Assembly (NCBI GenBank): GCA_039105265.1
Contig: JAPFFF010000002.1
Location: 4,960,001-5,024,000, forward strand
Direction: 5' to 3'
Source of the DNA: Tritrichomonas musculus
Lineage: Eukaryota; Parabasalia; Tritrichomonadida; Tritrichomonadidae
Length of the DNA: 64,000 nucleotides
A program made the position numbers and the translations under genes. The notes under the pieces were generated by a model. That model saw nothing but the letters and a program-made list of their open reading frames with translations. It searched no databases and was not told the origin of the DNA. Shown piece by piece: positions 1 to 10,363 of the stretch. Numbering within the stretch: position 1 is the first letter of the stretch; every line of letters begins with the position of its first letter.

Positions 1-1
1 T

Positions 2-2338
2 AATATTAAAATTGATGTATTTTCATTTGCTATTACTGTAACAGAAATAATGAATGGTAAAAATGCTTATTCTGAATCATCAAATCGTTATATGAACCCA
101 TTCCGTATTTATCAAGGGGTTTTGAAAGGAGTTCGTCCTGAGATCAACGACAAAGTTCCTGAAAGATATCAACAACTTATTGAAGAATGTTGGAAACAAG
201 ACCCAAATGCTCGTCCTTCATTCGAATTAATTGTTGATCAACTTAGAAATGATCCAGGCTTCATCACAGAATCAATAGATAAAGAAAAAGTGGATGAATA
301 TGTTAATTTCATTGATACCAAAATGTTAGAAGAAGAAAAAAATCAATTCATCGAGGAAGATGAAGAAGTAGAAGGAGAACAACAGCAGCAAGTTCAAGAA
401 GAAGAAGAAGAAATAGTTGAAGATGACCAAGCCCCTCTTTTATTAGATGTTAAAAAAATTAACTTAAAAGATTTCTTAAAACTGGAGAGTATTGGAGGCG
501 GATTTTCAGGAACTGTTTTCAAAATTCAAAGTATCAAAGAAAAAAATATTTGTGCAGCAAAAATAATTGCCAATGAATTTTATGAATACATGAAAAACAG
601 AAAACCTGCTATTCTTCTTACAAGAGAAATTAACAATCTTTCTAGAATAAATCATCCATTGATTATGAAATTTATTGGATACAGTCCGAAAGATTTTTAC
701 AAGAAATTCCGTCCAGTGATTGTCACTGAATTCATTACAAATGGAGACTTGGAAAGCATTCTTGAAAAAGAAAGAAGTGGCATCATAATGCCTTTTTTAA
801 ATGATACTCATCGTCTCATTATTATATATGGTATTGCACTTGCAATGTCGCATTTACATTCATTAAACATAATTCATCGAGATTTAAAACCAGGAAACGT
901 TTTACTCGATGAATATTTGTTCCCAAAAATCGCCGATTTTGGTTTCTCAAAGGATCTTTCAATTGCATCACCAAAAGCCAGCGATACAATGGGAACACCC
1001 AACTTTATTGCACCTGAAATCTTTGAAGATGGCATTTACACAAAAGCTTGTGATGTCTATTCATTTTCAATCTTAGTTTATGAAATATATATGAAAAAAA
1101 TTCTTTTTGATAACTTGAATGAACTTCAAATTATAGTTCAAGTTCCAGATGGCAGAAGACCTGAACTTGATGATTCAATTCCAATCTGTTATCGCAAATT
1201 AATTAAAGATTGCTGGATACAAGATTATGAAAAGCGTCCGACGTTTGATTTAATTGTTAAAAATCTTCGAGAAAACAAAGAATTCATTACTGAAAAAGTT
1301 GACAGAGAAATTTTTTATAAATTCATTAAATATGCAGAATGTCAACAAACGAAACCTTTCCAAAAGTATTCATTGAAGAAATATTTTGAAGAATTGGATG
1401 AAGTTGAAATAATCAGTTCAGGTGAAGGTTTCATTAACATTGAAGATTTTGAGCAAAAAGAGAAAATTTCACTAGAAGATGTGAATGAAGTTTATAATGT
1501 TTGTGATAAGAAAAGTGGGATTACTTATTCAGCCAAAACATTAAAAGAAAACATTGGATATAGTTCACAAGAAGATGAAGAAAAAATTGCAAAAGAAGTT
1601 GGAGTCCTTTCAAAATTAGATCATCCAACAATTCAAAAATTTATCGGTTACAGTTGCATTAATTTTGATCATAAAAGAAGACCAGTGATAATCAATGAAT
1701 CAATTCCTGATTTGACATTGAAAGACGTTCTTGATAATGAACGAAAAGGAATAAAAAATCCAAAATGGAATGCAACTAAAAAACTGATAAATATCTTTGG
1801 AATAGCTTCAGCGATGCTTTATCTTCATTCAAAAAATATCCCACATTGTGATCTGACACCGAAAAACATTCATCTCGATCAAAATTTATTCCCACATGTT
1901 TGTGAAATTGGATATTACACCAAATTTAAGAATTTGAAAAGTGTTTCGAGTGTTTCTTTTCATGGTATTAAAAATTTGCCAATATATTTGGCTCCTGAAG
2001 TTTTGATGTCAGGGAAGCACACCAAAGCTGGAGATGTTTATTCATTTGCACTGATTGTTTATGAAATTGTTACAAATGAAGTTCCATTTAAAAACATTAA
2101 AAGCTTTCAGCAGCTGTTAAATGAAATGAGAATTGATAGTAAGAAGCCGCCTTTTAAAAAGCCGATTCACGTAGTTTATTTTGAACTCATTAATCGATGT
2201 TGGATGCATAATCCAGAGAAAAGATTGACATTTAAAGAAATTGTCAATCGACTTAAAAACAATAAAGATTTCTTAACAAATGATGTTGATGAAAACGAAT
2301 ATCGAGCATATATTCGTATGATCGAAGAAAAAACTTGA
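2..2338 (+). CDS. tandem protein kinase, TKL-like, 5' end outside window
   Basis: The reading frame is open from base 2, well before the first ATG at 50, and the residues encoded there continue a kinase fold, so the gene starts upstream of the window. Numbering from the ATG at 50: residues 1-70 are the end of one kinase domain; 90-127 are an acidic glutamate/glutamine linker; about 140-410 is a complete kinase domain with a glycine loop (GGGFSG), AAK lysine, HRDLKPGN catalytic loop, DFG and APE; about 475-755 is a third kinase domain. In the third, the catalytic loop reads HCDLTPKN and the DFG position reads EIG, so it is probably a pseudokinase. Serine/threonine phosphorylation is inferred from the HRDLKPGN loop. 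Multi-kinase proteins of this style are typical of trichomonad kinomes. The gene reads as an intact host gene. Confidence 0.9.
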   Translation, partial: NIKIDVFSFAITVTEIMNGKNAYSESSNRYMNPFRIYQGVLKGVRPEINDKVPERYQQLIEECWKQDPNARPSFELIVDQLRNDPGFITESIDKEKVDEYVNFIDTKMLEEEKNQFIEEDEEVEGEQQQQVQEEEEEIVEDDQAPLLLDVKKINLKDFLKLESIGGGFSGTVFKIQSIKEKNICAAKIIANEFYEYMKNRKPAILLTREINNLSRINHPLIMKFIGYSPKDFYKKFRPVIVTEFITNGDLESILEKERSGIIMPFLNDTHRLIIIYGIALAMSHLHSLNIIHRDLKPGNVLLDEYLFPKIADFGFSKDLSIASPKASDTMGTPNFIAPEIFEDGIYTKACDVYSFSILVYEIYMKKILFDNLNELQIIVQVPDGRRPELDDSIPICYRKLIKDCWIQDYEKRPTFDLIVKNLRENKEFITEKVDREIFYKFIKYAECQQTKPFQKYSLKKYFEELDEVEIISSGEGFINIEDFEQKEKISLEDVNEVYNVCDKKSGITYSAKTLKENIGYSSQEDEEKIAKEVGVLSKLDHPTIQKFIGYSCINFDHKRRPVIINESIPDLTLKDVLDNERKGIKNPKWNATKKLINIFGIASAMLYLHSKNIPHCDLTPKNIHLDQNLFPHVCEIGYYTKFKNLKSVSSVSFHGIKNLPIYLAPEVLMSGKHTKAGDVYSFALIVYEIVTNEVPFKNIKSFQQLLNEMRIDSKKPPFKKPIHVVYFELINRCWMHNPEKRLTFKEIVNRLKNNKDFLTNDVDENEYRAYIRMIEEKT

Positions 2339-2466
2339 TTCATAAATTTATGATTCAGATTTTTAATAAACGAATTCATTGCTTGTTATTCTGACAAATT
2401 TTATCATTTACAATAAATTTTGAATTAATATTTGGTCGTGGAAAAAATGGTAACGTCAATAAAAAA

Positions 2467-2589
2467 ACTAGGAAGTGCTTTGAATAAGGTGGAAGTGGAT
2501 TCTGAGTAGATTTCAAAAAAATATAAAGTTATTTCAAAATAAAATAAAATCTTTTGAAATATATCAAAGTATTCAAATTACTTCCTAGT
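2467..2589. repeat. imperfect inverted repeat, MITE-like or 3' hairpin
   Basis: A 19-base arm starting ACTAGGAAGT at 2467-2485 is matched in reverse complement at 2571-2589 with about three mismatches, enclosing an AT-rich centre of about 85 bases. It lies in the 2339-2716 spacer between the kinase gene and the transposase remnant. It could be the ends of a tiny foldback element or a hairpin 3' of the kinase gene. Nothing else was recognised in this spacer. Confidence 0.4.
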
Positions 2590-2716
2590 TATTTCAATGT
2601 ATTTTTTTTTAAAAGAACTCATTGATTTTTTTCAATGTGTTGCCTGAAAGTTTGGATGGTTGGCCGGGCAACCATGATACTTTTTAATTGCTTTATTATC
2701 ATTTTGCTCTCAAAAA

Positions 2717-3677
2717 ATGGCTATGATGAACCATTATTCAATACAACAAATGTCAATACTAGACTTAAGTGAAGAAGAATTTTCAATATTTTCAACAATT
2801 CAAATTACAGTTTTAATCAGAAAAGCACAAGGTGCTACATATGAAGACATACTAAAAGAATGTCCAGAAATCTCATCTCCAAAAGTTTTGACAAGTTTGT
2901 TTATGTGGAGCCTTTTTGGGAGAAAATTTGAACTAGCCAAAACAACTGGTCGCCCAAAGTCAATTGGAGACGTCCAATTGGAAATTTTCAAAAAAAAGTT
3001 GCCCAAAGATGTGATGAGAATAATTCAATAAGTGTTTTTGAAGCTGTTACTATTTTAGAAGAGATACAAGGAAATTACCTTTGGAAAAATTTCAATTTAG
3101 CAAAAAATATTAGTCTCAAAAAATTATCTTTTGAATTATTAGATTTTGAGAAAATTGAACTCGATAGATCTTGGTTAACTCAATTTTTAAATAGAAATAA
3201 CATTCAATTAAAAACCAGAAATTTTAGAAAATGAAAGAAATAAATATTGTCATTCTCAAATAATAATTTAATTTTATTCAAATTTTATATCGAATATCCC
3301 AAAAAAAGGTGATCTCATTTTCAATGCCGACGAAACATCGTCTACATTTAACGATAAAGGCAAAGTAATTGTAATTAAAGGCAAAAGATCAGTGAAATAT
3401 ACAGAGAAAATAAACTATCATTTTACTACATTTGCATGCTTTAATGCTTCAGGCACAAAAATTTTAAAAGCTTTTATAATTTTGCCTTCTCTCAAAAAGT
3501 TTCCAAACGATTTAGAATATTTTAAAGATCTAGCATTTTTTACTTCATCTTCAAGCGGTTGGATAACCAAAGATTTATTTACAGCTTTTGCTATTTATTT
3601 TTGTCATGAAATTAGCTAATTTAGGATTGAAAAGAAAATTTCAGAAGATATTTGGTTAATAGTTGACGGTCACCGTT
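2717..3677 (+). pseudogene. pogo/Tc1-type DDE transposase remnant (DNA transposon)
   Basis: The first frame (2717-3031) encodes about 104 residues with a helix-turn-helix-like stretch (GATYEDILKEC) and a GRPKSIGD segment. After frame loss, coding resumes around 3300-3619 with FNADETSSTF, where the first catalytic Asp of DDE_1 transposases lies, followed by a SSSGWITKDLF block. After an in-frame stop near 3617 it continues to IWLIVDGH, the second catalytic Asp motif (lllvDGHsSH in the family). The coding match stops there because element A is inserted at 3672-3677. At least three frame or stop defects lie between 3031 and 3620. The family assignment comes from the spacing of NADET, SGW and VDGH. 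The rest of the transposase and the transposon's right end are not visible in the window. Confidence 0.75.
3672..3677. repeat. presumed left target-site duplication of element A
   Basis: The six bases ACCGTT directly precede the AGTAGT terminus of element A and still belong to the transposase VDGH codons. Polintons make 6-bp target duplications. The matching copy is not seen in this window because the right end of A was not identified. Confidence 0.4.
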
Positions 3678-3908
3678 AGTAGTATATACGAGTCGGTTTC
3701 CGCTGGGGCTGGCACCCCAAGCGTCAACACGAACTCGTCATAAAAGAAAAAGAAAAGAAAAGAAAAAGAAAAGAAAAGAAAAAAGAAAAAAAGAAAAAAA
3801 TATTCTTGTTCTCACTACTGCTCCCCATCAATGAAACGGCACAGGTACCCCACCCCACAACCGCCCATCTATGAAACGGCACAGGTACCAGCCCCGAGAA
3901 TCTCGTAC
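3678..3908. repeat. element A left terminal region: terminus, purine tract and 24-bp direct repeat
   Basis: The stretch begins with AGTAGTATATACGAG and continues through a GC-richer segment to about 3740. A pure A/G tract made of AAAAG-type units covers 3742-3800. Two copies of a 24-base unit containing ATGAAACGGCACAGGTACC follow at 3826-3849 and 3866-3889, 40 bases apart, with one mismatch. No gene is apparent. It is probably terminal, non-coding sequence with replication or transcription signals, by analogy with other protein-primed linear elements. Confidence 0.6.
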
Positions 3909-6530
3909 TTATTTCTTCATATATATAGCATCGAAACAAATCATAGAACAGGTATCACAATCTAACTCAATATTATATATATCATAAGCACCAGAAGGTG
4001 GGTTAGTGTCTTTAAAGTATATTTCATCCAAATATGATTTTATTTGTTGAGGGTCAGACCATTCAGTTGATATAAATCTAATAAAATGTAGCTTTTGAGT
4101 CTTGTCCTTGAATATCAATAAGTACTCCCCATCTGGAACAGGTTCATTATCACCTGTTGGATCATTATCTATATTATCAATAATTATGTGTTTCTCACTT
4201 GTAAAATAAGAGAATAGAAAATACCTATTATATTCATCAGTGACATCAGTAAATCCTGTATAATATGCTTTCCATTCCCTATCTGGGTCATTTTTCTCTT
4301 CTAATGCAGTTAACCTAGCTTCCATTGCTGCTATAGTATCTTTTAATGCGATATTTTCACCCTCTAATGTCTCTATCCTATGTATAAGTACATCTAGACC
4401 TTCATTAGCTTCATCCACAGTAGGGTAATTATCAAACTCAGCCTCTAGCTCATTGACCTTCTCAGCTAACAACTTGAAACAAGGCTTGAGTGAATCCCTA
4501 AACATATTGCTGATATCCATAGCACCACTTAATGTCAAGGTTCCAGTATCAGGGTTATCATTCTCATCAGTAAAAGGTAGTTCATCAAGTTGCTTATACT
4601 CCTCTTCACACCAGGTAATGATAGGTGTTATATCTTTGGTTATGCTTCTTGCTGTAGTACCTGACATGAAGTTAATGCTATTTCTAACCAAATCACTCAT
4701 ACCTTTGGTTGACTTATGCGAGAATAACCTTTTAAGGAATCCTCCACCTTTAATGGTAGGAAAGCTTATACCATCTGGAAATAGCTGCATACCAATAGAA
4801 CCTATTGATCCAGCAGTACCTGCAACTCCAAAAGCTAATGCAGTCCATGAGACTATACGCAAATTATCTACATCATCCTCCAGATGTTGAGTAACTTGTT
4901 CAGTCCTTGATACTCTACCTTTTAAGCTTTCCATAACAGTGTTCATTTCGTTAACATCATAGCTAATAACATCTACATTGTTGGTAACTAAGTTTAAATC
5001 ACTCCTCATAGTAGTAATATTATCAGCAGTAATTATCTTAGAGGAGGTAATATTATAATCAGTATATAAGGTCGTTGCCCCATTAGGATTTGGGGATACT
5101 TCATAAAATTGCTGCTTAATGATATACTCGAATGGGTTAGTAGTTGAATCCCAATGAACCTCATCTATTGGGTCAACATATTCATCAGCTAAATATATCT
5201 TAATATCCCTTGAGTCATTAGTAGTCGAAGCTGCATATGTATATTCAAGCTTTTCACATGAATCAAGTACACCATGTAAGAACAACCATACCTTGTCTCC
5301 TCCATTGCCTTCTTTTCCAGTAGGTCGAACTGAGAACCTATTTGCATTTTTAGAACCTTCAAGGGTAATATCAAGGTAGAGTTCATCAATAGCACTAGTT
5401 TCTAATTTATTAGTAGCATTATTCATCTTATAGCACCTTATTGTTTCTATATCATATCCATCTTTTGTACCTCCTTGACTTGTTTGATATCCTAGACCAT
5501 ATTTCGAAAAAGGTTCTATCTCCCCTGTCTTTAATTTTACAAAACAGTCTATTTTACACTTACCTCCATGAATCATGTAATGTAGTATGTTATCAGGAGA
5601 GTAGTCATTAGGCTTATTAATCAGTTTCATGTTCCTCTCACTCCTCTTGACTTGTATGTAGGTACCATCTTCACCATACTCATTCTCCTTATTTAATCCA
5701 TTAACTAATCTACCATTGATATGACCTTGTATGTTATCACCTACCCATTTTGTACCATCCCATGATAAAAACCACTTATTACCAAAACAATACTCATTAA
5801 ACCTAAACTCTAAGTCATTAGGTATAGTATATCCTGTATCTATGTTCCATTGAAGTAACCAATACTTCTTGTTATCGATCACAACCTGACTAGTTGATGT
5901 AGGCTTATATAAGTATAGTACATCACTCTTACGTAAACTTAATGCATTATCAGCTTTTATTATAGAACACTTTATTGCCTTCTCTGTCTGTAAAGAATCT
6001 GTTATATATTCATTCATTATGCTCAACTCCCCATTCAGCCACAAGGTATATGGGTTGAAGTCTAGTTTACTATCAAAAGCTATATTCATATATCCCATAA
6101 TGGTACTATTATTTATACTACATCCATTACTACTTTTAGTTATCAAAGGAGAATATACTTGACCATCCTTAACATATATGTAGAACTCCTTAACTAAATT
6201 ACCACTTGTATCATATACTATATTCTTCCTCAATACTATCTTAAATATATTAGTCTGGGTTTTTATATCATTGAGCTTATTAATGAAGTCTTCAGGCAAA
6301 TTAACAAACTTAAGTATATTGTAAGTTGTTGTTGAAGACTCAAATGATACATACTGTATATTTTTATTTTTAATATCAACTTCTGGTAAACCTTCGACCT
6401 CATTAAATAAATGACCTGTCTGTACATAGTTATCTAAGTCACCCAAGGTTAATAACTGGCTACCTTTTCGAGTAGCATCCCCTATCTTAAACTGTATATC
6501 TCCTTTAAATCTTGTAGTAGTATCACTCAT
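3909..6530 (-). CDS. element A structural / fibre-like protein, 873 aa
   Basis: The start chosen is the ATG at 6530 (MSDTTTRFKG), just downstream of the stop of the preceding A gene; the longer frame only overlaps that gene. The middle holds a module beginning LYLYKP and containing FGNKWFLSWDGTKW, then a block with QQFYEV and TDYNITSSKI; both recur in the other large A protein (27815-31136). A hydrophobic, Gly-rich stretch (ALAFGVAGTAGSIGSIGMQL) may be membrane-active. The C-terminal third has a heptad-like segment ending in MEARLTALEEK, also echoed in the 6550-8486 product. No family was recognised. A virion surface or attachment role is inferred from size, coiled coil and duplicated modules. 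Confidence 0.55.
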   Translation of the reverse strand: MSDTTTRFKGDIQFKIGDATRKGSQLLTLGDLDNYVQTGHLFNEVEGLPEVDIKNKNIQYVSFESSTTTYNILKFVNLPEDFINKLNDIKTQTNIFKIVLRKNIVYDTSGNLVKEFYIYVKDGQVYSPLITKSSNGCSINNSTIMGYMNIAFDSKLDFNPYTLWLNGELSIMNEYITDSLQTEKAIKCSIIKADNALSLRKSDVLYLYKPTSTSQVVIDNKKYWLLQWNIDTGYTIPNDLEFRFNEYCFGNKWFLSWDGTKWVGDNIQGHINGRLVNGLNKENEYGEDGTYIQVKRSERNMKLINKPNDYSPDNILHYMIHGGKCKIDCFVKLKTGEIEPFSKYGLGYQTSQGGTKDGYDIETIRCYKMNNATNKLETSAIDELYLDITLEGSKNANRFSVRPTGKEGNGGDKVWLFLHGVLDSCEKLEYTYAASTTNDSRDIKIYLADEYVDPIDEVHWDSTTNPFEYIIKQQFYEVSPNPNGATTLYTDYNITSSKIITADNITTMRSDLNLVTNNVDVISYDVNEMNTVMESLKGRVSRTEQVTQHLEDDVDNLRIVSWTALAFGVAGTAGSIGSIGMQLFPDGISFPTIKGGGFLKRLFSHKSTKGMSDLVRNSINFMSGTTARSITKDITPIITWCEEEYKQLDELPFTDENDNPDTGTLTLSGAMDISNMFRDSLKPCFKLLAEKVNELEAEFDNYPTVDEANEGLDVLIHRIETLEGENIALKDTIAAMEARLTALEEKNDPDREWKAYYTGFTDVTDEYNRYFLFSYFTSEKHIIIDNIDNDPTGDNEPVPDGEYLLIFKDKTQKLHFIRFISTEWSDPQQIKSYLDEIYFKDTNPPSGAYDIYNIELDCDTCSMICFDAIYMKK

Positions 6531-6549
6531 TTTAGTTAAATAAAACTTC

Positions 6550-8486
6550 TCATTCGATGTTAGCGCATTTAGCTTCAAGTGCTGCAAGTCTTGCCTCAAG
6601 AGTATCAATATATGCATCCTTCTGGTCTATCATTTCCTTCACTTCTACTTTAGTAATATAAGCAGTCATATCTATATCTTCTAATGGATGTTTTGTACTT
6701 GACTTATTTTCAAGCTCTTTGATTTTCTCGCACATGAATGCTATTGTACCCTTTAAAGTATCGCGATATGTCTTTGCAATATTAATACATGTATCAAATG
6801 AAACCATCATCTTATCAGCATCCTTCATTGTTATTTCAAGTTCAGGTTCATCATCTGTTTCTTCATGATATGCCCATGCAAGAATCTTTTCTAATACATC
6901 TTCCTCTGCTAATGTCTCTGGGTTATCATTACGACGGAACCAACTTGGAATATTAAATAATCCTATTCTATTTGCTACATATGCTTCTGCTGCTACTCCT
7001 GCTATAGCTGCTGCATCACCAGGATGATGTCTAACAAACTGCCATTGACCATGTAAGAACCTTCTAGCAACATAACCTACTGCTCCCATAATAACTTGAG
7101 TAGTTGCACTTATAACACCATCTTGTTGGTACATTTCTATCACTCCATTCACAATATTAATTACATGTAGTCTTCTTCTATCTATTGTAGCAACTCCATT
7201 TCCATTATATAGTACTTGTGTTATTTCTTCACCAGTTGTTTCATCTAATGTGTCATTAAAAGCTAAAAGATTACCATGAGAATAAATATTATCCATTAGT
7301 TCTCCTCTTTGTTCATCACTCATTTGTTCTATCATTCTTGCTGTTATTGCTGGTGTTGTTCCTGGTACTGTCCAAGTATCTGTTGTGGCAACAAGGTCAT
7401 AATGCTGATATCTAACTCCATTTGCATTGACTTCTATCTGTGAATTTATTCCAACAAATCGTACTTGACCTCCACTAATATTTGCTGTAGTTGGTGCTGA
7501 ATAATCAATAGTAGCAACAATTGGATCAATAGTCTCTCCTCTATGATCAATAATATTTATCCATGCTTCCATTGTTTGGTCATTCAAGTAAGGTTCTAAT
7601 CCAATATCTCCATTTTGTACAAATGGTAAATTTAATCTGTCTTGCATAGATAATTGTTCAATATCTCTCGCTGTGTATGTTGTTCCTTCCCATTCTATTG
7701 ACCAATTATTATCAGTAGCTCTATGTATTCTATCTGTCATCTCAATATCAGCTGGTCTTATTAGAGTCCTTCGTTGAAATACATTATTATGGATAATGAG
7801 TTGGTCATTATAAAACAAATCATAAACATTAAACCACTCTCTTCCATGATATTGGATACGTAAGATATCAGGATGACTAGCAACTAATGCATTTCGTTCT
7901 GCTCTTGTCATATCTGCAATATCTTCTAAGGTATACTGGATTCCAGATATATTGATAACAGGAACTTGATTCCTAAGTGCAATCGTAGTTGAAGCTGTAT
8001 TTGTCATTGTAGTCTGTGGTACAGTTATATCTGTTCGAATCTCATCTGTTTCATCTGTAACAACCTGTGGCTGTACTTCTCTATGAGTTCTCTCTAATGA
8101 TTGCTCAGTGGTTGTGATAGTATTTGTTGCATTATCAGTATCATTATCAGTTATTGTAATCGAGGATGAATTAATATTTAATGTTTCAGTTCCATTTGTA
8201 TCTGGTCTATTCCTAAAGAAGTGTAAGACATTCGAACCAAGTGTAGCAATAGCATTTCCTAACTGAGTCAGTGCATGTGTTGTCGAAAGGACAACCTGTG
8301 TAGCTGAGAATGTTGAAATAGCTCCAGCAACAGGATTTTGAACAGTTGTTGTTATTGGTAAAAATCTTTCCATAGTCATCTTATCAGCCTTCAAATCAAC
8401 ATTCACCAAAAACTTACCTTGAAAGCCACTACCTCCATCACCTGGATAACCGCCACCACCACCACCTCCTCCACCATTTCCTCCTG
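6550..8486 (-). CDS. element A large structural protein, part lying left of the element B insertion
   Basis: The frame runs out of element B's left terminus into A sequence at the target duplication. The A-derived part starts with a glycine-rich stretch (nine Gly in a row), continues through a Thr/Asn-rich segment, repeated 60-80 residue units containing TYTARDIEQL / QYTLEDIADM / ITARMIEQM, and ends in a coiled coil with DTLEARLAALEAK that resembles the end of the neighbouring 873-aa protein. The start codon offered by the open frame belongs to B, not A. Together with 27815-31136 it belongs to one gene interrupted by B. The function is unknown; the repeats suggest an extended surface protein. 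Confidence 0.5.
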
Positions 8487-8492
8487 GACCTG
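8487..8492. repeat. left target-site duplication of element B
   Basis: The hexamer GACCTG directly precedes the AGTAGT terminus of B and is repeated immediately after its right terminus at 27809-27814. A perfect 6-bp duplication is the hallmark of Polinton integration. Confidence 0.95.
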
Positions 8493-8829
8493 AGTAGTGA
8501 TGGTTGTTCCGTTCGGGGGTCAGATAGAAATTCACTTATGACCGCCATTACTGCCCTAATTTAGAAGGCCATCTAACTATTTTTGAATTGACACTAACTG
8601 ATACTCATAACTAGGAATAATTGATCAGCATCATGGGGTCACATTGATGTTCACTTATGACCACTTATGACCGCCATTACAGCCCTAGTTTTGAAGGCCA
8701 TCTAACTATTTTTGAATTGACACTAACTGTGATACCAACTGATACTCATGACTAGGAATAATTGATCAGCATCATGGGACTATATAGATGTTCACTTATG
8801 ACCGCCACTATTGCCCTAGTTTAGAAGGC
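8493..8829. repeat. element B left terminal inverted repeat
   Basis: It starts AGTAGTGATGGTTGTTCC and was compared base by base with the reverse complement of 27472-27808; no difference was found over 337 bases. Inside, a unit beginning TTCACTTATG recurs at 8531, 8650 and 8791, so each terminal repeat contains about two and a half degenerate direct repeats of roughly 120-140 bases. From 8830 to the first gene at 8920 the sequence is AT-rich leader with a TATTTTT run. Confidence 0.95.
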
Positions 8830-8919
8830 CCCTAACTATTTTTGCATTTATGCATTCGCATCGACCCCAAAAATAAACCTATTTTTAAATTTGAATATTG
8901 ATTTTTTTATCACCACCAA

Positions 8920-9405
8920 ATGGAATCATCCACAACCCATTTCAAGGTCTACGAATACATCAACACATTGATATCCCTATCATCAAAGCCTGATGAATTC
9001 TCAAAATGTAATTTCGCAATATTATGTGACAAGTTCCCATTCAGTTTGAAGAAATCGCTTTACCTTGCGAGGGTCCTATATGTATCACTACAGACTAATA
9101 CTGAAACCATTAGATTCTACCCAGATAAGCTCAAGGAGATGAACCTTGAGAACATATATTTGACATCCAACAGTAGACGTAAATTGAGTATCAACATGCA
9201 TGAGTTCTTCGTAAATGGGAATACCGAAAAACATGAATTCAAGGAATGCCCGTATTACAACTATTCGATTGAGAAAACCAATATAAACACCAAGGATCTC
9301 ATTGGTAAATTACGTGAAAAATACAATATTGTGGAACCTGATGTATTCATTGGTCAACATCAAGATTTGGTATTGGAAGCAGACCCTGATATTGATTTTG
9401 TCTAA
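8920..9405 (+). CDS. conserved Polinton protein, family F1 (161 aa), function unknown
   Basis: This is the first gene inside the left terminus, with homologues at 36449-36901 (C) and 52023-52472 (D). Shared features are KVYEYINTLIS near the N terminus, a CNFAILCDKFP-like segment, IRFYPDKLKEM, a SRRKLSIN patch, EFFVNGNTEKHEFKE and a C-terminal VEPDVFIGQHQDLVL. It is small, soluble-looking and without membrane segments. Its stop overlaps the stop of the convergent ATPase gene by a few bases. No known family was recognised. Conservation next to the packaging ATPase in B and D hints at a packaging or morphogenesis role, which is only inference. Confidence 0.75.
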   Translation: MESSTTHFKVYEYINTLISLSSKPDEFSKCNFAILCDKFPFSLKKSLYLARVLYVSLQTNTETIRFYPDKLKEMNLENIYLTSNSRRKLSINMHEFFVNGNTEKHEFKECPYYNYSIEKTNINTKDLIGKLREKYNIVEPDVFIGQHQDLVLEADPDIDFV

Positions 9406-10343
9406 ATCTTACTATATATAACTTGCATATCGTGTTCAACAGTGTTCACCAATATGAAATCATGTCCAGATAAGGTTCTATATTTTTGCCACAACTCTTC
9501 GAATTCACAAGGTATGCTCACCTGCTGATATATGTAATTGAGTTTCTGTCGCGAGAACCCATTGAATATGAAGAATGATGTACAATTATTTTTGTAATCA
9601 GTTGGCACACCTTTGAAGAACTGGATATTGATGTAAACGATTGAATTCTTATGGCGCAACTGTGTAATATAGTTTGTGAAGTATGATGATTTCAACAGCT
9701 TACTCTTAATGAAATCCTCACAAAGGATTATCGTATTGAGTGGTACATTGGGTTTCCCAAGTTTGTTGATATGAAGGAACTCAAACATTTGCTGCAACTT
9801 CTGTTCATCGACAATAATCTTCCCAACTGAGCTATATTTGTTATACAACTCTTTCCATAAATCGAGTTCCTTCAAATACCGTTCAGCATTACTATCAGCG
9901 ACAACCTCAATGGGCAAGTTGATGAGTTCACGTTGAGATTCAAATGTGGAATCATTTATAATACCATTTTTGCTCACATAGACTATCATATGAAATGGGT
10001 TATTTTTGAGTCTACTCATTTGAATGATATCACGAATAACTGTGTGACTCTTACCTTTGCCTTGAGAAGCTACCAGTATGTTCAAAGTATTGTACCAAGC
10101 ATATATTCCGTTAGCGATTGGTCTTATGGATGCATTCGTGATTTTATCCCTATTTTTGGAATAGGCCTCACTCATAGCTTCATCAACATCAAACCTCTTG
10201 GAAACCGGTTGCTGCTTCTGGAACATAGAACGCAGTTCCTGCTCAAATGTGTCAAAATCTATTGGCTCTCCACTGGAACTGTCTGATAATTCGATAGATG
10301 TATAATCAAAAAGAGTTGGCTGCAGGCGTTTATAATACAACAT
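9402..10343 (-). CDS. Polinton packaging ATPase, A32/FtsK-HerA type
   Basis: 313 residues. A Walker A loop (SQGKGKS) lies near residue 98, preceded by NILVA, and a Walker B-like strand ending ILCEDF follows about 110 residues later; YITQLRHK and VYINIQFFKG fit the sensor region of viral DNA-packaging ATPases. The homologue at 52465-53322 keeps these blocks with PQGKGKT. In Polintons this enzyme pumps DNA into the capsid. The ATG at 10343 is preceded by TTTATTTTTGATTAA, a motif seen before several B genes. The gene is followed on its 5' side by a tiny membrane-protein frame. Confidence rests on the P-loop, length and genomic context. Confidence 0.85.
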   Translation of the reverse strand: MLYYKRLQPTLFDYTSIELSDSSSGEPIDFDTFEQELRSMFQKQQPVSKRFDVDEAMSEAYSKNRDKITNASIRPIANGIYAWYNTLNILVASQGKGKSHTVIRDIIQMSRLKNNPFHMIVYVSKNGIINDSTFESQRELINLPIEVVADSNAERYLKELDLWKELYNKYSSVGKIIVDEQKLQQMFEFLHINKLGKPNVPLNTIILCEDFIKSKLLKSSYFTNYITQLRHKNSIVYINIQFFKGVPTDYKNNCTSFFIFNGFSRQKLNYIYQQVSIPCEFEELWQKYRTLSGHDFILVNTVEHDMQVIYSKI

Positions 10344-10363
10344 TTAATCAAAAATAAAGCTTT

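Noticed and set aside
3803-3822. ACTACT near 3816 as a second element terminus
   Set aside because: No inverted partner, no target duplication and no terminal-repeat similarity accompany it.
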